DNA of 64,000 nt from Bacillus sp. RO3 (GCF_012911895.1 NZ_JAAXCV010000023.1:124001-188000), one strand, 5' to 3'. Counted from the first letter of the stretch, positions 12,345 to 22,520 are shown. Made by a program: numbers and translations. Notes: generated by a model from the letters alone, not told the origin.

Positions 12345-14801
12345 ATGACGGACAAAGCAGTAAGCATTGATGGGATGACCTGTGCCTCTTGTTCTCAGGC
12401 TGTTGAGAAAGCCACCAAGAAATTGCCCGGTGTTCAACAAGCATGTGTTAACCTGGCAACGGAGAAGTTGAATATTTCGTATGATGAAAGTGAACTTTCC
12501 CTGGAAGATATCAAGAAAGCCGTGGCAGAAGCAGGATATAGTGTGGTCACTGAAATGGAAAGAAAGACGTTCAGTGTAACAGGGATGACTTGTGCATCCT
12601 GCGTCCAATCCGTTGAGAAGGCGACAAATAAGCTTGATGGGGTCAAAGAATCAAGTGTCAACATGGCAACCGAGAAGATGGTCATTGAGTACGATCCAGC
12701 CGTCGTCTCGGTTGCCGACATCCAGCATGCGGTTTCAGATGCTGGCTATGAAGTCCATGAAGACATAGAGGAAGAAGATTCAAGGGATGAAGACAGAGAC
12801 AAGAAAGAACAGCATATTAAGCGCATGTGGAAACGCTTCTGGGTTTCAGCTGTTTTTACGGTACCCTTGCTTCTGGTTTCCATGGGTCATATGTTCGGCA
12901 TGCCTCTTCCCCGGGCCATCGATCCGATGATGAATGCTTCAGGGTTTGCACTATTCCAACTTGTGCTCACGATTCCTGTCATGTATATGGGTAAACCCTT
13001 TTTCACCGTAGGGTTTAAAACCCTGGCCAAAAGACACCCCAATATGGATTCCCTTGTGGCACTGGGGACGAGCGCCGCGTTTTTCTACAGTTTGTTCGCA
13101 ACCATCTTCATAATGGCAGGAAATGAAAGCTATGCTCAGGATTTATATTATGAATCTGCAGCGGTTATCCTGACCCTCATTACGTTGGGAAAATATTTCG
13201 AAGCCCTTTCAAAAGGAAAGACCTCTGAAGCGATCAAAAAGCTGATGGGCCTGGCACCCAAAACAGCCACCGTCGTCAGGGACGGAAAAGAGGTCGAAAT
13301 CTCAGTCGAAAGTGTGGAACCAGGAGATATCATCATTGTTAAACCCGGGGAGAAGATGCCTGTGGATGGAATTGTACTAGAAGGGAAAACGTCTGTAGAT
13401 GAAGCGATGCTGACAGGAGAAAGCATACCTGTTGAAAAGACACCTGGATCAACGGTCATCGGGGCGAGTATCAATCAAAACGGCACCATCCGATACGAGG
13501 CAACCAAAGTCGGTAAAGATACGGCATTATCCCAAATCATCAAATTGGTGGAAGAAGCTCAGGGGTCAAAGGCACCGATCGCAAAAATGGCGGATATCAT
13601 TTCAGGTTATTTTGTTCCCATCGTGATCGTCCTTTCCATTCTTTCGGGCCTTGCCTGGTATATGGCAGGGGAATCCGGGCTCTTCGCCTTTACGATAGCC
13701 ATCTCGATTCTGGTCATCGCCTGCCCGTGTGCTTTAGGACTGGCGACACCGACAGCAATCATGGTAGGTACAGGAAAGGGAGCTGAAAACGGTGTCCTGA
13801 TTAAAAGCGGAGGTGCCCTTGAAACAACACATAAAGTAGAAACCGTCGTGTTTGATAAAACAGGGACCATCACAGAAGGAAAACCTAGGGTGACAGACAT
13901 CGTGACCGTAGAAGAGGTGTCTGAAGAGGAGCTCCTCACTGTTGCAGCCTCAGCGGAAAAGGGTTCTGAGCATCCCCTTGGAGAAGCAATTGTCAGGGAG
14001 GCGGATGAGAGGGGACTTCCCCTCCGCAAAACCGACTTTTTCAATGCGGTAACAGGACATGGAATTGAAGTCACGATCGAGGGAGAAGATGTTCTCCTCG
14101 GTAATCGCAGGCACATGGATGATAATGATGTTGAATTGGGAGAATGGACTGAAATCTCCGACCGTTTGGCAGCAGAGGGAAAAACACCGATGTACATCGC
14201 CGTTGAAGAAGAAATCAAGGGTATCATTGCAGTGGCGGATACGGTGAAAGAAACGAGTTTTAAAGCCATTGAAAAGCTTCACAGAATGGGGATCGAAGTG
14301 GCGATGATCACAGGAGACAACAAGCGTACTGCAGAAGCCATCGCCAAGCAGGTTGGCATCGACCGTGTACTGAGTGAAGTATTGCCGGAAGATAAAGCAA
14401 ATGAAGTGAAGAAGCTCCAGGAAGAGGGCAGGAAAGTCGCCATGGTGGGTGACGGGATCAATGACGCCCCTGCCCTTGCGCAGGCGGATATCGGGATTGC
14501 CATCGGCTCAGGTACGGATGTGGCCATGGAGTCGGCAGACATCGTCCTCATGAGAAGTGACCTCATGGACGTACCGACAGCCGTCGAACTAAGTAAAGCC
14601 ACCATCCGCAATATCAAGCAGAATCTTTTCTGGGCATTTGCCTATAACATCCTTGGGATCCCGATTGCCATGGGCATCCTGTATCTGTTCGGCGGTCCCC
14701 TGTTGAATCCGATGATCGCAGGGGCTGCTATGAGCTTCAGTTCCGTATCTGTTCTTTTGAACGCTCTTCGCCTCAAAGGTTTTAAACCTTCAGGGGCTTA
14801 G
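12345..14801 (+). CDS. copA: Copper-exporting P1B-type ATPase CopA
   Basis: 818-aa integral membrane Cu(I) exporter. Two N-terminal HMA domains carry GMTCASC at C13/C16 and C83/C86. The core has eight transmembrane segments, the TGES actuator loop, the CPC ion site at 460-462, the phosphorylated D504 in DKTGT, the SEHPLGEA nucleotide-binding motif and [10 protein letters not shown]. The tandem HMA layout matches Bacillus CopA. The ATG at 12345 follows AAAGGTGG. A perfect terminator lies about 155 bp downstream; the gap holds no recognisable gene. Confidence 0.95.
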   Translation: MTDKAVSIDGMTCASCSQAVEKATKKLPGVQQACVNLATEKLNISYDESELSLEDIKKAVAEAGYSVVTEMERKTFSVTGMTCASCVQSVEKATNKLDGVKESSVNMATEKMVIEYDPAVVSVADIQHAVSDAGYEVHEDIEEEDSRDEDRDKKEQHIKRMWKRFWVSAVFTVPLLLVSMGHMFGMPLPRAIDPMMNASGFALFQLVLTIPVMYMGKPFFTVGFKTLAKRHPNMDSLVALGTSAAFFYSLFATIFIMAGNESYAQDLYYESAAVILTLITLGKYFEALSKGKTSEAIKKLMGLAPKTATVVRDGKEVEISVESVEPGDIIIVKPGEKMPVDGIVLEGKTSVDEAMLTGESIPVEKTPGSTVIGASINQNGTIRYEATKVGKDTALSQIIKLVEEAQGSKAPIAKMADIISGYFVPIVIVLSILSGLAWYMAGESGLFAFTIAISILVIACPCALGLATPTAIMVGTGKGAENGVLIKSGGALETTHKVETVVFDKTGTITEGKPRVTDIVTVEEVSEEELLTVAASAEKGSEHPLGEAIVREADERGLPLRKTDFFNAVTGHGIEVTIEGEDVLLGNRRHMDDNDVELGEWTEISDRLAAEGKTPMYIAVEEEIKGIIAVADTVKETSFKAIEKLHRMGIEVAMITGDNKRTAEAIAKQVGIDRVLSEVLPEDKANEVKKLQEEGRKVAMVGDGINDAPALAQADIGIAIGSGTDVAMESADIVLMRSDLMDVPTAVELSKATIRNIKQNLFWAFAYNILGIPIAMGILYLFGGPLLNPMIAGAAMSFSSVSVLLNALRLKGFKPSGA

Positions 14802-14957
14802 TCCAGGGGAGGAACAATCATGCTAAGGTGCTTACTCCATCACTTTTCAAACTGAGAAAGTACTGCTGTCAGGATTCATTGATTGGGATATGGAAGCTCA
14901 ACGAGGCTATCCTTCTCAAATGAAAGGGCTTGAAGCGTATTGCGTATGACTGAAATC

Positions 14958-14989
14958 GCCCTGTGGGTTCCCCACAGGGCTTTTTTTGT
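14958..14989 (+). terminator. Terminator of the cop operon
   Basis: Perfect 10-bp stem GCCCTGTGGG/CCCACAGGGC with a 3-nt loop and a T-run of seven. Confidence 0.92.
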
Positions 14990-15269
14990 TTCACAAATAT
15001 AGATTTTTCTGGTTTTTAAACCATTTGCAGCCGTATGATCATTCACTCCTCAATAACTTCGTCTAAATCTTATGTGTGAACGAATATTCACTAAAGTGAT
15101 TTGAGACCCGATATATATAATAATGGAGAAAACAACAGAAATTTGGTAGTTTGCTCTTTAGTATATTTATAGTAATGTTTATATTGGATTAAATGTATTT
15201 ACTAAGATATTCATCACAGTATAAAATAAGTTATTTACGAATTTAAGCAGTTTATAAAAAGGATGAAGA
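14990..15269. promoter_or_regulatory. AT-rich leader region upstream of the Pel operon
   Basis: About 280 bp of very AT-rich, gene-free sequence between the cop terminator and the first Pel-operon ORF. It must contain the Pel promoter. TATATAAT-like -10 elements occur near 15112-15121, but none has a convincing -35 at the right distance. No c-di-GMP riboswitch core was found here, unlike the region after pelG. Confidence 0.4.
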
Positions 15270-15464
15270 ATGATGGAACGATTGCAAAGGGGTTCGACGG
15301 GACCCGTTGAAACGAAATATGTGAATAGTAGAGCAGGAGACACAAAAGACAGTGACTTTGGTAGTGAAAAAGCAAACTCTCAAATTGGCCGGGAGCCTAA
15401 GTTCGGATTTTTTGACAGTTTGTCAGATTATGTAAGTAAATTACAACGAGGGGAACAAATATGA
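15270..15464 (+). CDS. Small leader protein of the Pel operon (unknown function)
   Basis: 64-aa polar protein with no signal peptide or hydrophobic helix, rich in Ser, Gly and charged residues, ending FDSLSDYVSKLQRGEQI. AAAAGGA precedes the ATG. Its stop codon overlaps the pelD start (ATGA at 15461-15464), the classic arrangement for translational coupling, which argues that it is a real gene. I know no family for it. It could be a small regulatory partner of PelD or simply a coupling leader peptide; the sequence does not decide between these. Confidence 0.6.
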   Translation: MMERLQRGSTGPVETKYVNSRAGDTKDSDFGSEKANSQIGREPKFGFFDSLSDYVSKLQRGEQI

Positions 15465-16711
15465 ACGAACATCTGATTTACACACAGTCTCAGAAATGGA
15501 AAATATTTATTGAAATGGCGGCCGTATTCGCAGTTTTCATGATGCTGAATGTGTTCAACTTCTTTTCTCAAATGGCTTCCTCTGTTCTGTTGGTTCTTGT
15601 TTTCCTATTTGGGATTCGATACGGTTTATTGTATGGAGTGACCGCAGTCATAGCGGGCATTTCGTCGACAGTCGGAATGGAATGGCTAAATGGGTCAGAC
15701 ATCGTTCTCTTATTGTATGATGGTCCATTGTTGAAATCAGTGTCATTGATGGTTGTGATCGGTGTGACCAGCGGGTTATTTCGATCTAGTTTAAATGAAC
15801 GCTATCAGGATCTTTTATTTGAGAAAAATGAAATAGACAGTGAACGAAATGACATTCTCACGACCCTCACTCTTTTCAAAACAGCGAATGAACAACTAAA
15901 ACGGAAAGTGCTGGAAAGTGAAAATAATTTAGCCACCGTATACTCAATGACCAAGATGTTAAAGAAAGATCAGTCTGAAAGAGTACTCGATGAAGCGGTT
16001 GGGATTATCCGGGATCATTACGGAGCAGAAGTGTTTGGTCTTTATCACGTCGATTCCTCTCATCGAGTCCTTCGTCTTAAGATCCAGATGACTTCTGAAG
16101 GAAGGTCCATGTCTCAATCCGTATTTTATGAAAATTTCCCTGAGATGTTTCAAAGGGTAATACAAGAAAAATCAATATTCTTTAAAGAATTGGATGGAAC
16201 AGACTCAGACCATCCCCTCATTTCTGCTCCCATTATCATTGATCAAGAGGTAAGATATGTATTGCTTATTCAAAACGTTGATTTTTATCGATTGTCCACA
16301 GACGGTGTAGAGATTCTAAAGTGGATTCTTTTGTTTATTTCAGACCCACTTGCTCAAACGCTGAAGAGGGAAAAAGAGAGCATAACGACCGTATTGGTTC
16401 CCGGCACTGGATTTTATACCCCGGAGTATTTCAGGGAAATCGTCGAGATACAAAAGGAACGAAAGAAACAACTTTCGCAGTCGTTTGCTCTTTTCAGCCT
16501 TACCTTATCTATGAAGCATAGGCAGAGAGAGAAAATAGCATTCCTGGATGAATTTTTTAAAAAGGAATTACGAGAAATTGATGTCATTGGATTTGATGAA
16601 GGGAAGGGGATGTTTCACTTTCTGCTGCCAGGAACCGATCCTGTTCATGCGAGGAAGATTGAAGACAGGATTCGTACTTCATTAAAGAGTAAGGTGAAAT
16701 CTATTGAATAA
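15461..16711 (+). CDS. pelD: PelD, c-di-GMP receptor of the Pel exopolysaccharide synthase
   Basis: 416-aa inner-membrane protein. Residues 12-115 hold about four transmembrane helices, 120-165 a predicted coiled coil, 165-290 a GAF-like domain and 300-416 a GGDEF-like domain. The c-di-GMP inhibitory-site motif is intact as R371-E-I-D374, while the GGDEF active site is replaced by DEGKG. The protein should therefore bind c-di-GMP but not make it, exactly as in known PelD. It would activate PelF/PelG polymer synthesis when c-di-GMP rises. It starts within the stop of the 64-aa ORF and overlaps pelE by 8 bp. Confidence 0.88.
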   Translation: MNEHLIYTQSQKWKIFIEMAAVFAVFMMLNVFNFFSQMASSVLLVLVFLFGIRYGLLYGVTAVIAGISSTVGMEWLNGSDIVLLLYDGPLLKSVSLMVVIGVTSGLFRSSLNERYQDLLFEKNEIDSERNDILTTLTLFKTANEQLKRKVLESENNLATVYSMTKMLKKDQSERVLDEAVGIIRDHYGAEVFGLYHVDSSHRVLRLKIQMTSEGRSMSQSVFYENFPEMFQRVIQEKSIFFKELDGTDSDHPLISAPIIIDQEVRYVLLIQNVDFYRLSTDGVEILKWILLFISDPLAQTLKREKESITTVLVPGTGFYTPEYFREIVEIQKERKKQLSQSFALFSLTLSMKHRQREKIAFLDEFFKKELREIDVIGFDEGKGMFHFLLPGTDPVHARKIEDRIRTSLKSKVKSIE

Positions 16712-17621
16712 CCTATTGATCGTCTTATACTTATTGTACGTATGCGCTATCCTCCTCCTTACCTATATAGTGAAAAAGAGGGTAAATGAGTCCCATAAAG
16801 GGATCGTGGAATGGTTTACGATTCTTTCGATTATCGTACCCATCATCGGTTTATTGGCCAGTGTGGGACTCTACCGTTTTGCAATCAGGAAAAACAGTGT
16901 CAATCTGTCCGACTATGAAGACTATCTACACTTTACTGTAACGCCCTATTATGAGTGGAGAAATCAAGCAAGGGAATCCCTGAATGTGATGCCTATCGAA
17001 GTAAGTATTAAAAGTGATAATTATGAGATCAACAGGGAGCTTATGATCAAGCATCTAAATGTATTAGAAGGAAATCACGGTATGTATTTGAAAAAAGCGA
17101 TATCAGGGGAAGATGCTGAAATTTCTCATTATGCAGCCACCACCTACAATCTTCTCAAAGACCGTTATGAAAAAAGGATTAAAACGATTACGCATTCTGA
17201 ATATGAACACGATAAACTGTATTTAATTGAACTTTCCTCTGCTTATGAAGAATATTGGAAGAGTGATCTGCTCACTTCCAAAGAGAAAAGGGAAATGATG
17301 CAGAAACATAAAGAGATTTTAGAGCGGCTTGTGAAAGAGTATCCTTTGGAAGAAGCAGCTTATGAAGATTTAGGAGAATTACTCATCAAATGGAATAAAA
17401 AAGGGAAAGAAGTGACGGATCATTATCAGAAGTGTATTGAACGATTCCCTGATTCTGTTTCATTTTACGAAACGCTTATCGAAGTGTTTGTTTCCACGGG
17501 AAATTTAGATCAGGCTTATTCTGTACTGAACCGATTGTTAAACAGACATTCAATCGAGGAAACATCTGCTTCGTTTCAGGAGGTTATTAGAAATATATGG
17601 AAACAAGAAGCAACAAGTTAG
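16704..17621 (+). CDS. pelE: PelE, TPR-containing membrane protein of the Pel synthase
   Basis: 305-aa protein with two N-terminal transmembrane helices (about residues 2-20 and 32-56) and a cytoplasmic alpha-helical region with TPR-like repeats (for example EEAAYEDLGELLIKWNKKGK and the following NLDQAYSVLNRLLNR). In the known system PelE bridges PelD and PelF in the inner-membrane complex. Function is assigned from position between pelD and pelA, size and topology. It starts inside the end of pelD (TTG at 16704) and overlaps pelA by 25 bp. Confidence 0.8.
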   Translation: MNNLLIVLYLLYVCAILLLTYIVKKRVNESHKGIVEWFTILSIIVPIIGLLASVGLYRFAIRKNSVNLSDYEDYLHFTVTPYYEWRNQARESLNVMPIEVSIKSDNYEINRELMIKHLNVLEGNHGMYLKKAISGEDAEISHYAATTYNLLKDRYEKRIKTITHSEYEHDKLYLIELSSAYEEYWKSDLLTSKEKREMMQKHKEILERLVKEYPLEEAAYEDLGELLIKWNKKGKEVTDHYQKCIERFPDSVSFYETLIEVFVSTGNLDQAYSVLNRLLNRHSIEETSASFQEVIRNIWKQEATS

Positions 17622-19447
17622 TGCACATGTTAATCGGTATATCTTTAGTCTTTCTTTTCATCATTCTTGTGGTCCAAATCTTTCGGACGAGTCCCGGGAA
17701 GATCACACCGGTTATGGAAACGGGAAGGGACGAGGGTGTCAGGCTCCTTTCAGGAGAGGATTCACCTTCCCCCTCGGCTCAAGAACCACATTATTATGTG
17801 ATAAAAGCTAAAGATGAAATGGAGCTGCAATTTAGGCAGATTACGCATGCTCTTCAATACGCTAAATTGGGATATACGGTGATAGAAGAAAGGGAGGTTG
17901 CCACACTTGCCCCCTCACCATTCACCTTTGTGATTACAACGTCTGAACAAATGGACAATCAGTATCTTCCTGACTTCCAAAGATTTGTAGAAGGAGGAGG
18001 AAATCTCTACATTAGTAAGCGATTCCTTGATCCACAATGGAACTCTCTCGTAGGCATTGAAGAAACGGCCGGCTTTGAAGAGGAGAACCGTTATGGAATG
18101 ACTTCAGTGGGAGATTGGAACTTTATCTATGAAGAACTGGATTCTAAGAATGATTTTTTTGTTAATTACAGTTTAGATGTATCGTTGAAGGACAACAGTG
18201 AAGTATTTCTAACCTCAGAAGGTGCTCCTCTCTTTTGGACTTATGAGTATGGAGAAGGGAACGTCGGTTATTGGAATGGAACGTGGCTCGCTTCCAAATC
18301 GTCCAGGGGGTTGTTTCTGCAAACCCTTGGCTTATTACCTGAACGAATGGTCAGTGGTATCGCCGGTATAAAAACCTTCTTTATCGATGATTTCCCTGCT
18401 CCCTTCATCCAGGAATGGGGGGAGAAGAATAATGAGATGGAAGAAACGTACAGGATGCCCCCTCCTCAATTTTATAAAGAGGTATGGTGGCAGGACATGA
18501 AAGAAATCGCCAAGACCCATGACCTTTTATATACAAATGTGATGATCGGTTCTTATGAGGATGCTGTGAACTATAACAGCAGCGAATTGGTTAATAAAAA
18601 TAGCAAAGAGCTCTTGTATTATGCCAGGGATTCGATCCAACATAACCACGAATTAGGGTTGCATGGGTACAATCATCAATCCCTGGTCACGGCCGATGAA
18701 AAAATTGACCGAGATCTTGGCTATATTCCTTGGAAAAATAAACAGGAAATGAAAAATAGCTTAAAAATCATGAATGATCTCCTTCATGCCTATTTTCCAT
18801 CCAGTGATTATCATACGTATGTCCCGCCATCCAATGTACTGAAAAAAACCGGACTTCAGGCGGTTCAAGAGGCTCTTCCATCCATTGAGGTTCTTGCATC
18901 GGTGTACGATGGTGGAATAATAGGAAGCTATGTACAGGAAATAGGGACAGATCCCGATTATCCACAAATGTTTCACTTACCCAGATTCTCCAGTGGATAT
19001 CACCAGTCCGATGCGACACGTTATGGAGCAAACGATGCATTGGCCAACTTAGGGATGATTAATCATTTTGTTCATCCTGATGACCTTCTTGACATGGAGC
19101 GATCCGACAATAAAAGCTGGAATGTATTAAAAGAGGAATTCGAACGTTTCCTCATGGATAAAGAAGAAGCTTTCCCTGTTCTAAAACCCTATACAGCTAA
19201 AGACGCAGCTAAGTACATGAAAGCGTATCTTGCCGGAGAACTCCGGGTCAATCATCTTGTCGATTCCATCATCATAGAAGGAGACAGGCTTCCTTCTCCT
19301 TCCAGACTATTTATCCGACTGAATAGTGGCGAACGAATAAAGGAAGAAAAGACAGACGATTATACCATTTATCCCATTGGAGAATCTTCGAATGTGTATC
19401 AGGTTTCCATCGAGACTTTACCGGTGGAGATACACTTAGAAAGATAA
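17597..19447 (+). CDS. pelA: PelA-like membrane-anchored polysaccharide deacetylase (hydrolase domain absent)
   Basis: 616-aa protein with one N-terminal signal anchor (about residues 10-30) and a large extracytoplasmic region. An alpha/beta reductase-like region (about 60-250) precedes a CE4/CE18-like deacetylase domain with D264-D265 in FIDDFP and the metal site H356-G-Y-N-H360. It would remove N-acetyl groups from the Pel galactosaminan outside the membrane. Proteobacterial PelA also has an N-terminal glycoside hydrolase domain; this one lacks it, as reported for Gram-positive clusters. A separate secreted hydrolase follows the operon at 22521. Confidence 0.82.
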   Translation: METRSNKLVHMLIGISLVFLFIILVVQIFRTSPGKITPVMETGRDEGVRLLSGEDSPSPSAQEPHYYVIKAKDEMELQFRQITHALQYAKLGYTVIEEREVATLAPSPFTFVITTSEQMDNQYLPDFQRFVEGGGNLYISKRFLDPQWNSLVGIEETAGFEEENRYGMTSVGDWNFIYEELDSKNDFFVNYSLDVSLKDNSEVFLTSEGAPLFWTYEYGEGNVGYWNGTWLASKSSRGLFLQTLGLLPERMVSGIAGIKTFFIDDFPAPFIQEWGEKNNEMEETYRMPPPQFYKEVWWQDMKEIAKTHDLLYTNVMIGSYEDAVNYNSSELVNKNSKELLYYARDSIQHNHELGLHGYNHQSLVTADEKIDRDLGYIPWKNKQEMKNSLKIMNDLLHAYFPSSDYHTYVPPSNVLKKTGLQAVQEALPSIEVLASVYDGGIIGSYVQEIGTDPDYPQMFHLPRFSSGYHQSDATRYGANDALANLGMINHFVHPDDLLDMERSDNKSWNVLKEEFERFLMDKEEAFPVLKPYTAKDAAKYMKAYLAGELRVNHLVDSIIIEGDRLPSPSRLFIRLNSGERIKEEKTDDYTIYPIGESSNVYQVSIETLPVEIHLER

Positions 19448-19464
19448 AAGAAAGGGGGGATGTC

Positions 19465-20880
19465 ATGAGGATCGGTATAGTATGTGAAGGGAGTTACCCT
19501 TACGTGAGTGGAGGGGTTTCATCCTGGGTGCATTCAATCATCAAGGGAATGCCCGAACACGAATTTATTATTTTGGCCATTGTGCCTGCGTCTCAAAAAA
19601 GGATCCTGCAATACAGTCTTCCGGATAATGTGATCCAAATCATAGAGATCCCTGTCTTTTATGAAGAACAGGGGTCTCAAAAAAGAGTGAATAAACATAT
19701 GTCGTCTGAGGATTTTGATGAATTGTTGTCATTTTTCCAGATGAAGACCAATTCTGGAACGGCCCTCAGAATTCTTCATTCCCTTTCAAAATCCAAAGAT
19801 CCGAACATCTTTTTTCGTTCAAAAGCCTTTTTCGAAATTGCCAAACAGTGCAGCGAAGAAGAAGATAACGTGAATTTTATTGAGTTCTTTTATATGCTGA
19901 AAGGAATGTATCTTCCGATATTATCTGTTCTTAAAACAGACATTCCTCCCCTGGATTGTATCCATTCGGTATCAACAGGATATGCAGGACTTCTCTCGGC
20001 ACGTATTGAACATGAGCAGGGTATACCGTTTGTGCTAACCGAGCATGGGATTTATACACGTGAACGTGAAGAAGAAATCCTTGTCAGTGATTGGATCCCA
20101 GCTGTCTTTAAGAAAAGGTGGATGAGTTTTTTTCATCATATTGCCCACATTGCCTATGATCACGCTGATCGAATCATCAGTCTGTTTGAGAAGAATTCAC
20201 ATATCCAGAAGATGAACGGTGCAGATCCAGGGAAATTGGACATTATTCCTAATGGGGTCTATCTTCCTGACCGTCTGGAAAGGGAGGATTCTAAAAAGGA
20301 AGTATTCCATATCGGTTCTGTTATCCGGGTTGTCCCGATAAAAGACGTAAAAACAATGATGTATGCCGCGAAGGAATTAAAGGAGAGGGGACTGCGCTTC
20401 ACATGGTCAATACTCGGGCCAATGGAAGAAGATGATCGCTATGCAAAGGAATGTCTGGAACTTCAAAAACACTTGAAGCTCGAAGAAGAAGTGAGCTTCG
20501 TAGGAAAGGTCAGTGTGAAGGATTATTACCCCTTATTCGATGTTATGGTCCTTTCCAGTTTATCAGAGGGTCAGCCCCTTTCTATTTTGGAGGCATTTTC
20601 ATACAGGGTTCCCTGCATTGCCACAAATGTAGGGGCATGTCAGGAATTAATCAATGGATCATCCAACGATCAGACCGGGAAAGCGGGATTTGTAGTGAGT
20701 CCCACCGCATCTTTAGAGCTGGCAGACCGGCTGGTATGGATGGCAGAACACGAAAAGGAAAGAAAAGAAATGGGTGAAATTGGATTTAAGAGAGTGGAAG
20801 AGCATTATCAGCAGGAGGATGTACTTGCCGCTTACAGGTCGATCTACCATTCAGGAGGAAAGCATGCATGGCGGGAATAG
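19465..20880 (+). CDS. pelF: PelF, GT4-type glycosyltransferase of Pel synthesis
   Basis: 471-aa cytosolic GT-B glycosyltransferase. The N-terminus MRIGIVCEGSYPYVSGGVSSW is the PelF signature. The C-terminal half carries the GT4 nucleotide-sugar features IGSVIRVVPIKDV and the EGQPLSILE (E-x7-E) motif followed by APIATNVG-like CIATNVG. It polymerises UDP-activated amino sugars. The ATG at 19465 follows AAAGGGGGG. It overlaps pelG by 13 bp. No UDP-glucose epimerase gene is present here, so the sugar donor must come from elsewhere. Confidence 0.92.
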   Translation: MRIGIVCEGSYPYVSGGVSSWVHSIIKGMPEHEFIILAIVPASQKRILQYSLPDNVIQIIEIPVFYEEQGSQKRVNKHMSSEDFDELLSFFQMKTNSGTALRILHSLSKSKDPNIFFRSKAFFEIAKQCSEEEDNVNFIEFFYMLKGMYLPILSVLKTDIPPLDCIHSVSTGYAGLLSARIEHEQGIPFVLTEHGIYTREREEEILVSDWIPAVFKKRWMSFFHHIAHIAYDHADRIISLFEKNSHIQKMNGADPGKLDIIPNGVYLPDRLEREDSKKEVFHIGSVIRVVPIKDVKTMMYAAKELKERGLRFTWSILGPMEEDDRYAKECLELQKHLKLEEEVSFVGKVSVKDYYPLFDVMVLSSLSEGQPLSILEAFSYRVPCIATNVGACQELINGSSNDQTGKAGFVVSPTASLELADRLVWMAEHEKERKEMGEIGFKRVEEHYQQEDVLAAYRSIYHSGGKHAWRE

Positions 20881-22322
20881 GATTTCAACTTCAAAAACTG
20901 TTTAAAGAGGATTACTTTTCTTCAAGAGTGAAGGCGTATGGTTTCTCCGTCATGGTGACATCCGGGCCTTGGCTGATCATCATTGTCTCACTTGCCATGT
21001 CCCAATGGATGATCGGCAATCTCCTATCCGTCCCAGTTGAGGTAAGAGAACTTCTTAATATTACCCTTGCGTACTGTTTTATCTTTTCTCAGCTTGTTTT
21101 CAGTATTCAACAATTGACCGTCACCCGCTATGTGGCGGATGAGCTGTATGAAAAATCGTATGAAAGGGTGTTTCCTGCATTTTTGGGATTATCCAAATCA
21201 TCTAGTATCTTAGGTGCTGTTTTCATCCTTCTGTTCCTATGGATGTCTCCTCTTCCTCTATACTATGAGTGGATCGTTATTGTTTTTTATTTGATTATGT
21301 TGATGAACTGGAACTGCTTTTTGTTTGTTTCCGCTTTGAAGGATTATAAAAAAGTGACGTATTCCTTTCTGATTGGAGGAGTCTTGATCGTATTAGGGAT
21401 TTTTGGAGCCATCACCTTTGTGGATTTTGGGGGATGGGATGTCTTTCAGGTTGCCTCCATGCTGCTGATCCCATTCATTGCCGGGATGCTCACAACATTA
21501 TTGTCATTATTTATGATCTTATCCCGATCTTTCTTATCAAGAACGAACAATGAAACATTTCAATATTTAAGGTACTTAGACTATTTCCCAAAGTTCATAA
21601 TCATCGGATTCTTCTATACTGCTGGATTATGGGTTGCCAACTGGGTGATTTGGTTTGGGGAAGGTGCTGAACAATTGTTTGGTTTTTTCCGTTATCACCC
21701 TGTCTATGATGCAGCTGTGTTTTGGTCTTATTTATCAATTGTTCCTACGCTTATGTTTTTTGTCATATCAGTAGAAACCCGATTTTACCCCAGATACCGA
21801 AGTTTCTACGGTTATATTAACGAAGGTGGAAGTCTTCAGCAAATTCAGCAATCCAAACGAAGAATGCAGGAAGTATTGAAAGAGGAGTTGTTTAGACTGC
21901 TCAGGAATCAGGCAGTCTTTACCCTCTTGTTCATCCTATTGGCCGGCTGGTTTGGAGAACTGATCCATGCTCATTTTCAATTTGTACCTATCTTCCGGTT
22001 AACCCTGATCGGGGCATTTGCCAATGCGATGATTCTTGTATTCCAATTATTGATGCTCTATTTTGAGGATCAAAAAGGAGCCATGTATACATCTATCCTG
22101 TTTTTCTCGAGCATACTGATATTAAGTCTATTATTTCTGCCGATGGGTATGAACGGTTACGGACTCAGCTTCAGTATTGGTTCGTTGTTAACGTTTCTAT
22201 TTGCCGCATTCAGATTGTATTCCTATCTAGGTGATTTGGACTACTATGCTTTCACACAGGGGAACGTGAAATCGACGAAACGCTTTTTTTCTCATCTGGT
22301 TAAAAAGTTGTATGATAAATAA
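20868..22322 (+). CDS. pelG: PelG, multi-pass membrane protein for Pel export
   Basis: 484-aa hydrophobic protein with about 12 transmembrane helices, beginning MAGIGFQLQKLFKEDYFSSR, the PelG family start. PelG resembles MOP/Wzx-type flippases and forms the membrane channel for the PelF product. The ATG at 20868 follows CAGGAGGAAAG and overlaps the pelF end. No terminator was seen between pelG and the riboswitch 60 bp downstream, so read-through into the riboswitch and hydrolase gene is possible. Confidence 0.92.
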   Translation: MAGIGFQLQKLFKEDYFSSRVKAYGFSVMVTSGPWLIIIVSLAMSQWMIGNLLSVPVEVRELLNITLAYCFIFSQLVFSIQQLTVTRYVADELYEKSYERVFPAFLGLSKSSSILGAVFILLFLWMSPLPLYYEWIVIVFYLIMLMNWNCFLFVSALKDYKKVTYSFLIGGVLIVLGIFGAITFVDFGGWDVFQVASMLLIPFIAGMLTTLLSLFMILSRSFLSRTNNETFQYLRYLDYFPKFIIIGFFYTAGLWVANWVIWFGEGAEQLFGFFRYHPVYDAAVFWSYLSIVPTLMFFVISVETRFYPRYRSFYGYINEGGSLQQIQQSKRRMQEVLKEELFRLLRNQAVFTLLFILLAGWFGELIHAHFQFVPIFRLTLIGAFANAMILVFQLLMLYFEDQKGAMYTSILFFSSILILSLLFLPMGMNGYGLSFSIGSLLTFLFAAFRLYSYLGDLDYYAFTQGNVKSTKRFFSHLVKKLYDK

Positions 22323-22385
22323 CCTATTTCATTCTGGTCAAAAAGATAGTGCAGGTATATAATAGAAACAAAGGAAATAATTGAA

Positions 22386-22492
22386 CGTCGTAGTGGGGTG
22401 GTGAAGGGCAAACCTGTTGAAAGACAGGGACGCAAAGGCATGGGTCGTCGATACTCTAAGTATACCGATTGCCAGTCTACCAACCTCCCATC
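22386..22492 (+). promoter_or_regulatory. Cyclic di-GMP-I (GEMM-I) riboswitch
   Basis: The conserved core is present: GGGCAAACC, then the P2 hairpin CCTGT-TGAAA-GACAGG with a GNRA-type loop, then GGACGCAAAGG, and a P3 arm (GGCA...TGCC with inner GATAC/GTATA pairing). It ends about 15 nt before the Shine-Dalgarno sequence of the downstream hydrolase gene. CCTCC at the 3' edge (about 22485-22489) can pair with the GGAGG of the ribosome binding site (22508-22512). A translational switch is therefore possible, but the TCTTTTTG after that pairing could also make a terminator. Direction of control (on or off) is not decidable by eye. Confidence 0.9.
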
Positions 22493-22520
22493 CCCTGCTA
22501 ACCAATAGGAGGGTCTTTTT

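Noticed and set aside
13607..14269. 220-codon minus-strand ORF inside copA
   Set aside because: Mirror-frame artefact of copA codon use, with Ser/Thr/Pro-rich nonsense product; copA is fully supported by motifs.
14802..14957. Possible gene remnant after copA (GGGGAGG then ATG at 14821)
   Set aside because: Reading frame stops after about 11 codons; a following frame is short and resembles nothing I know.
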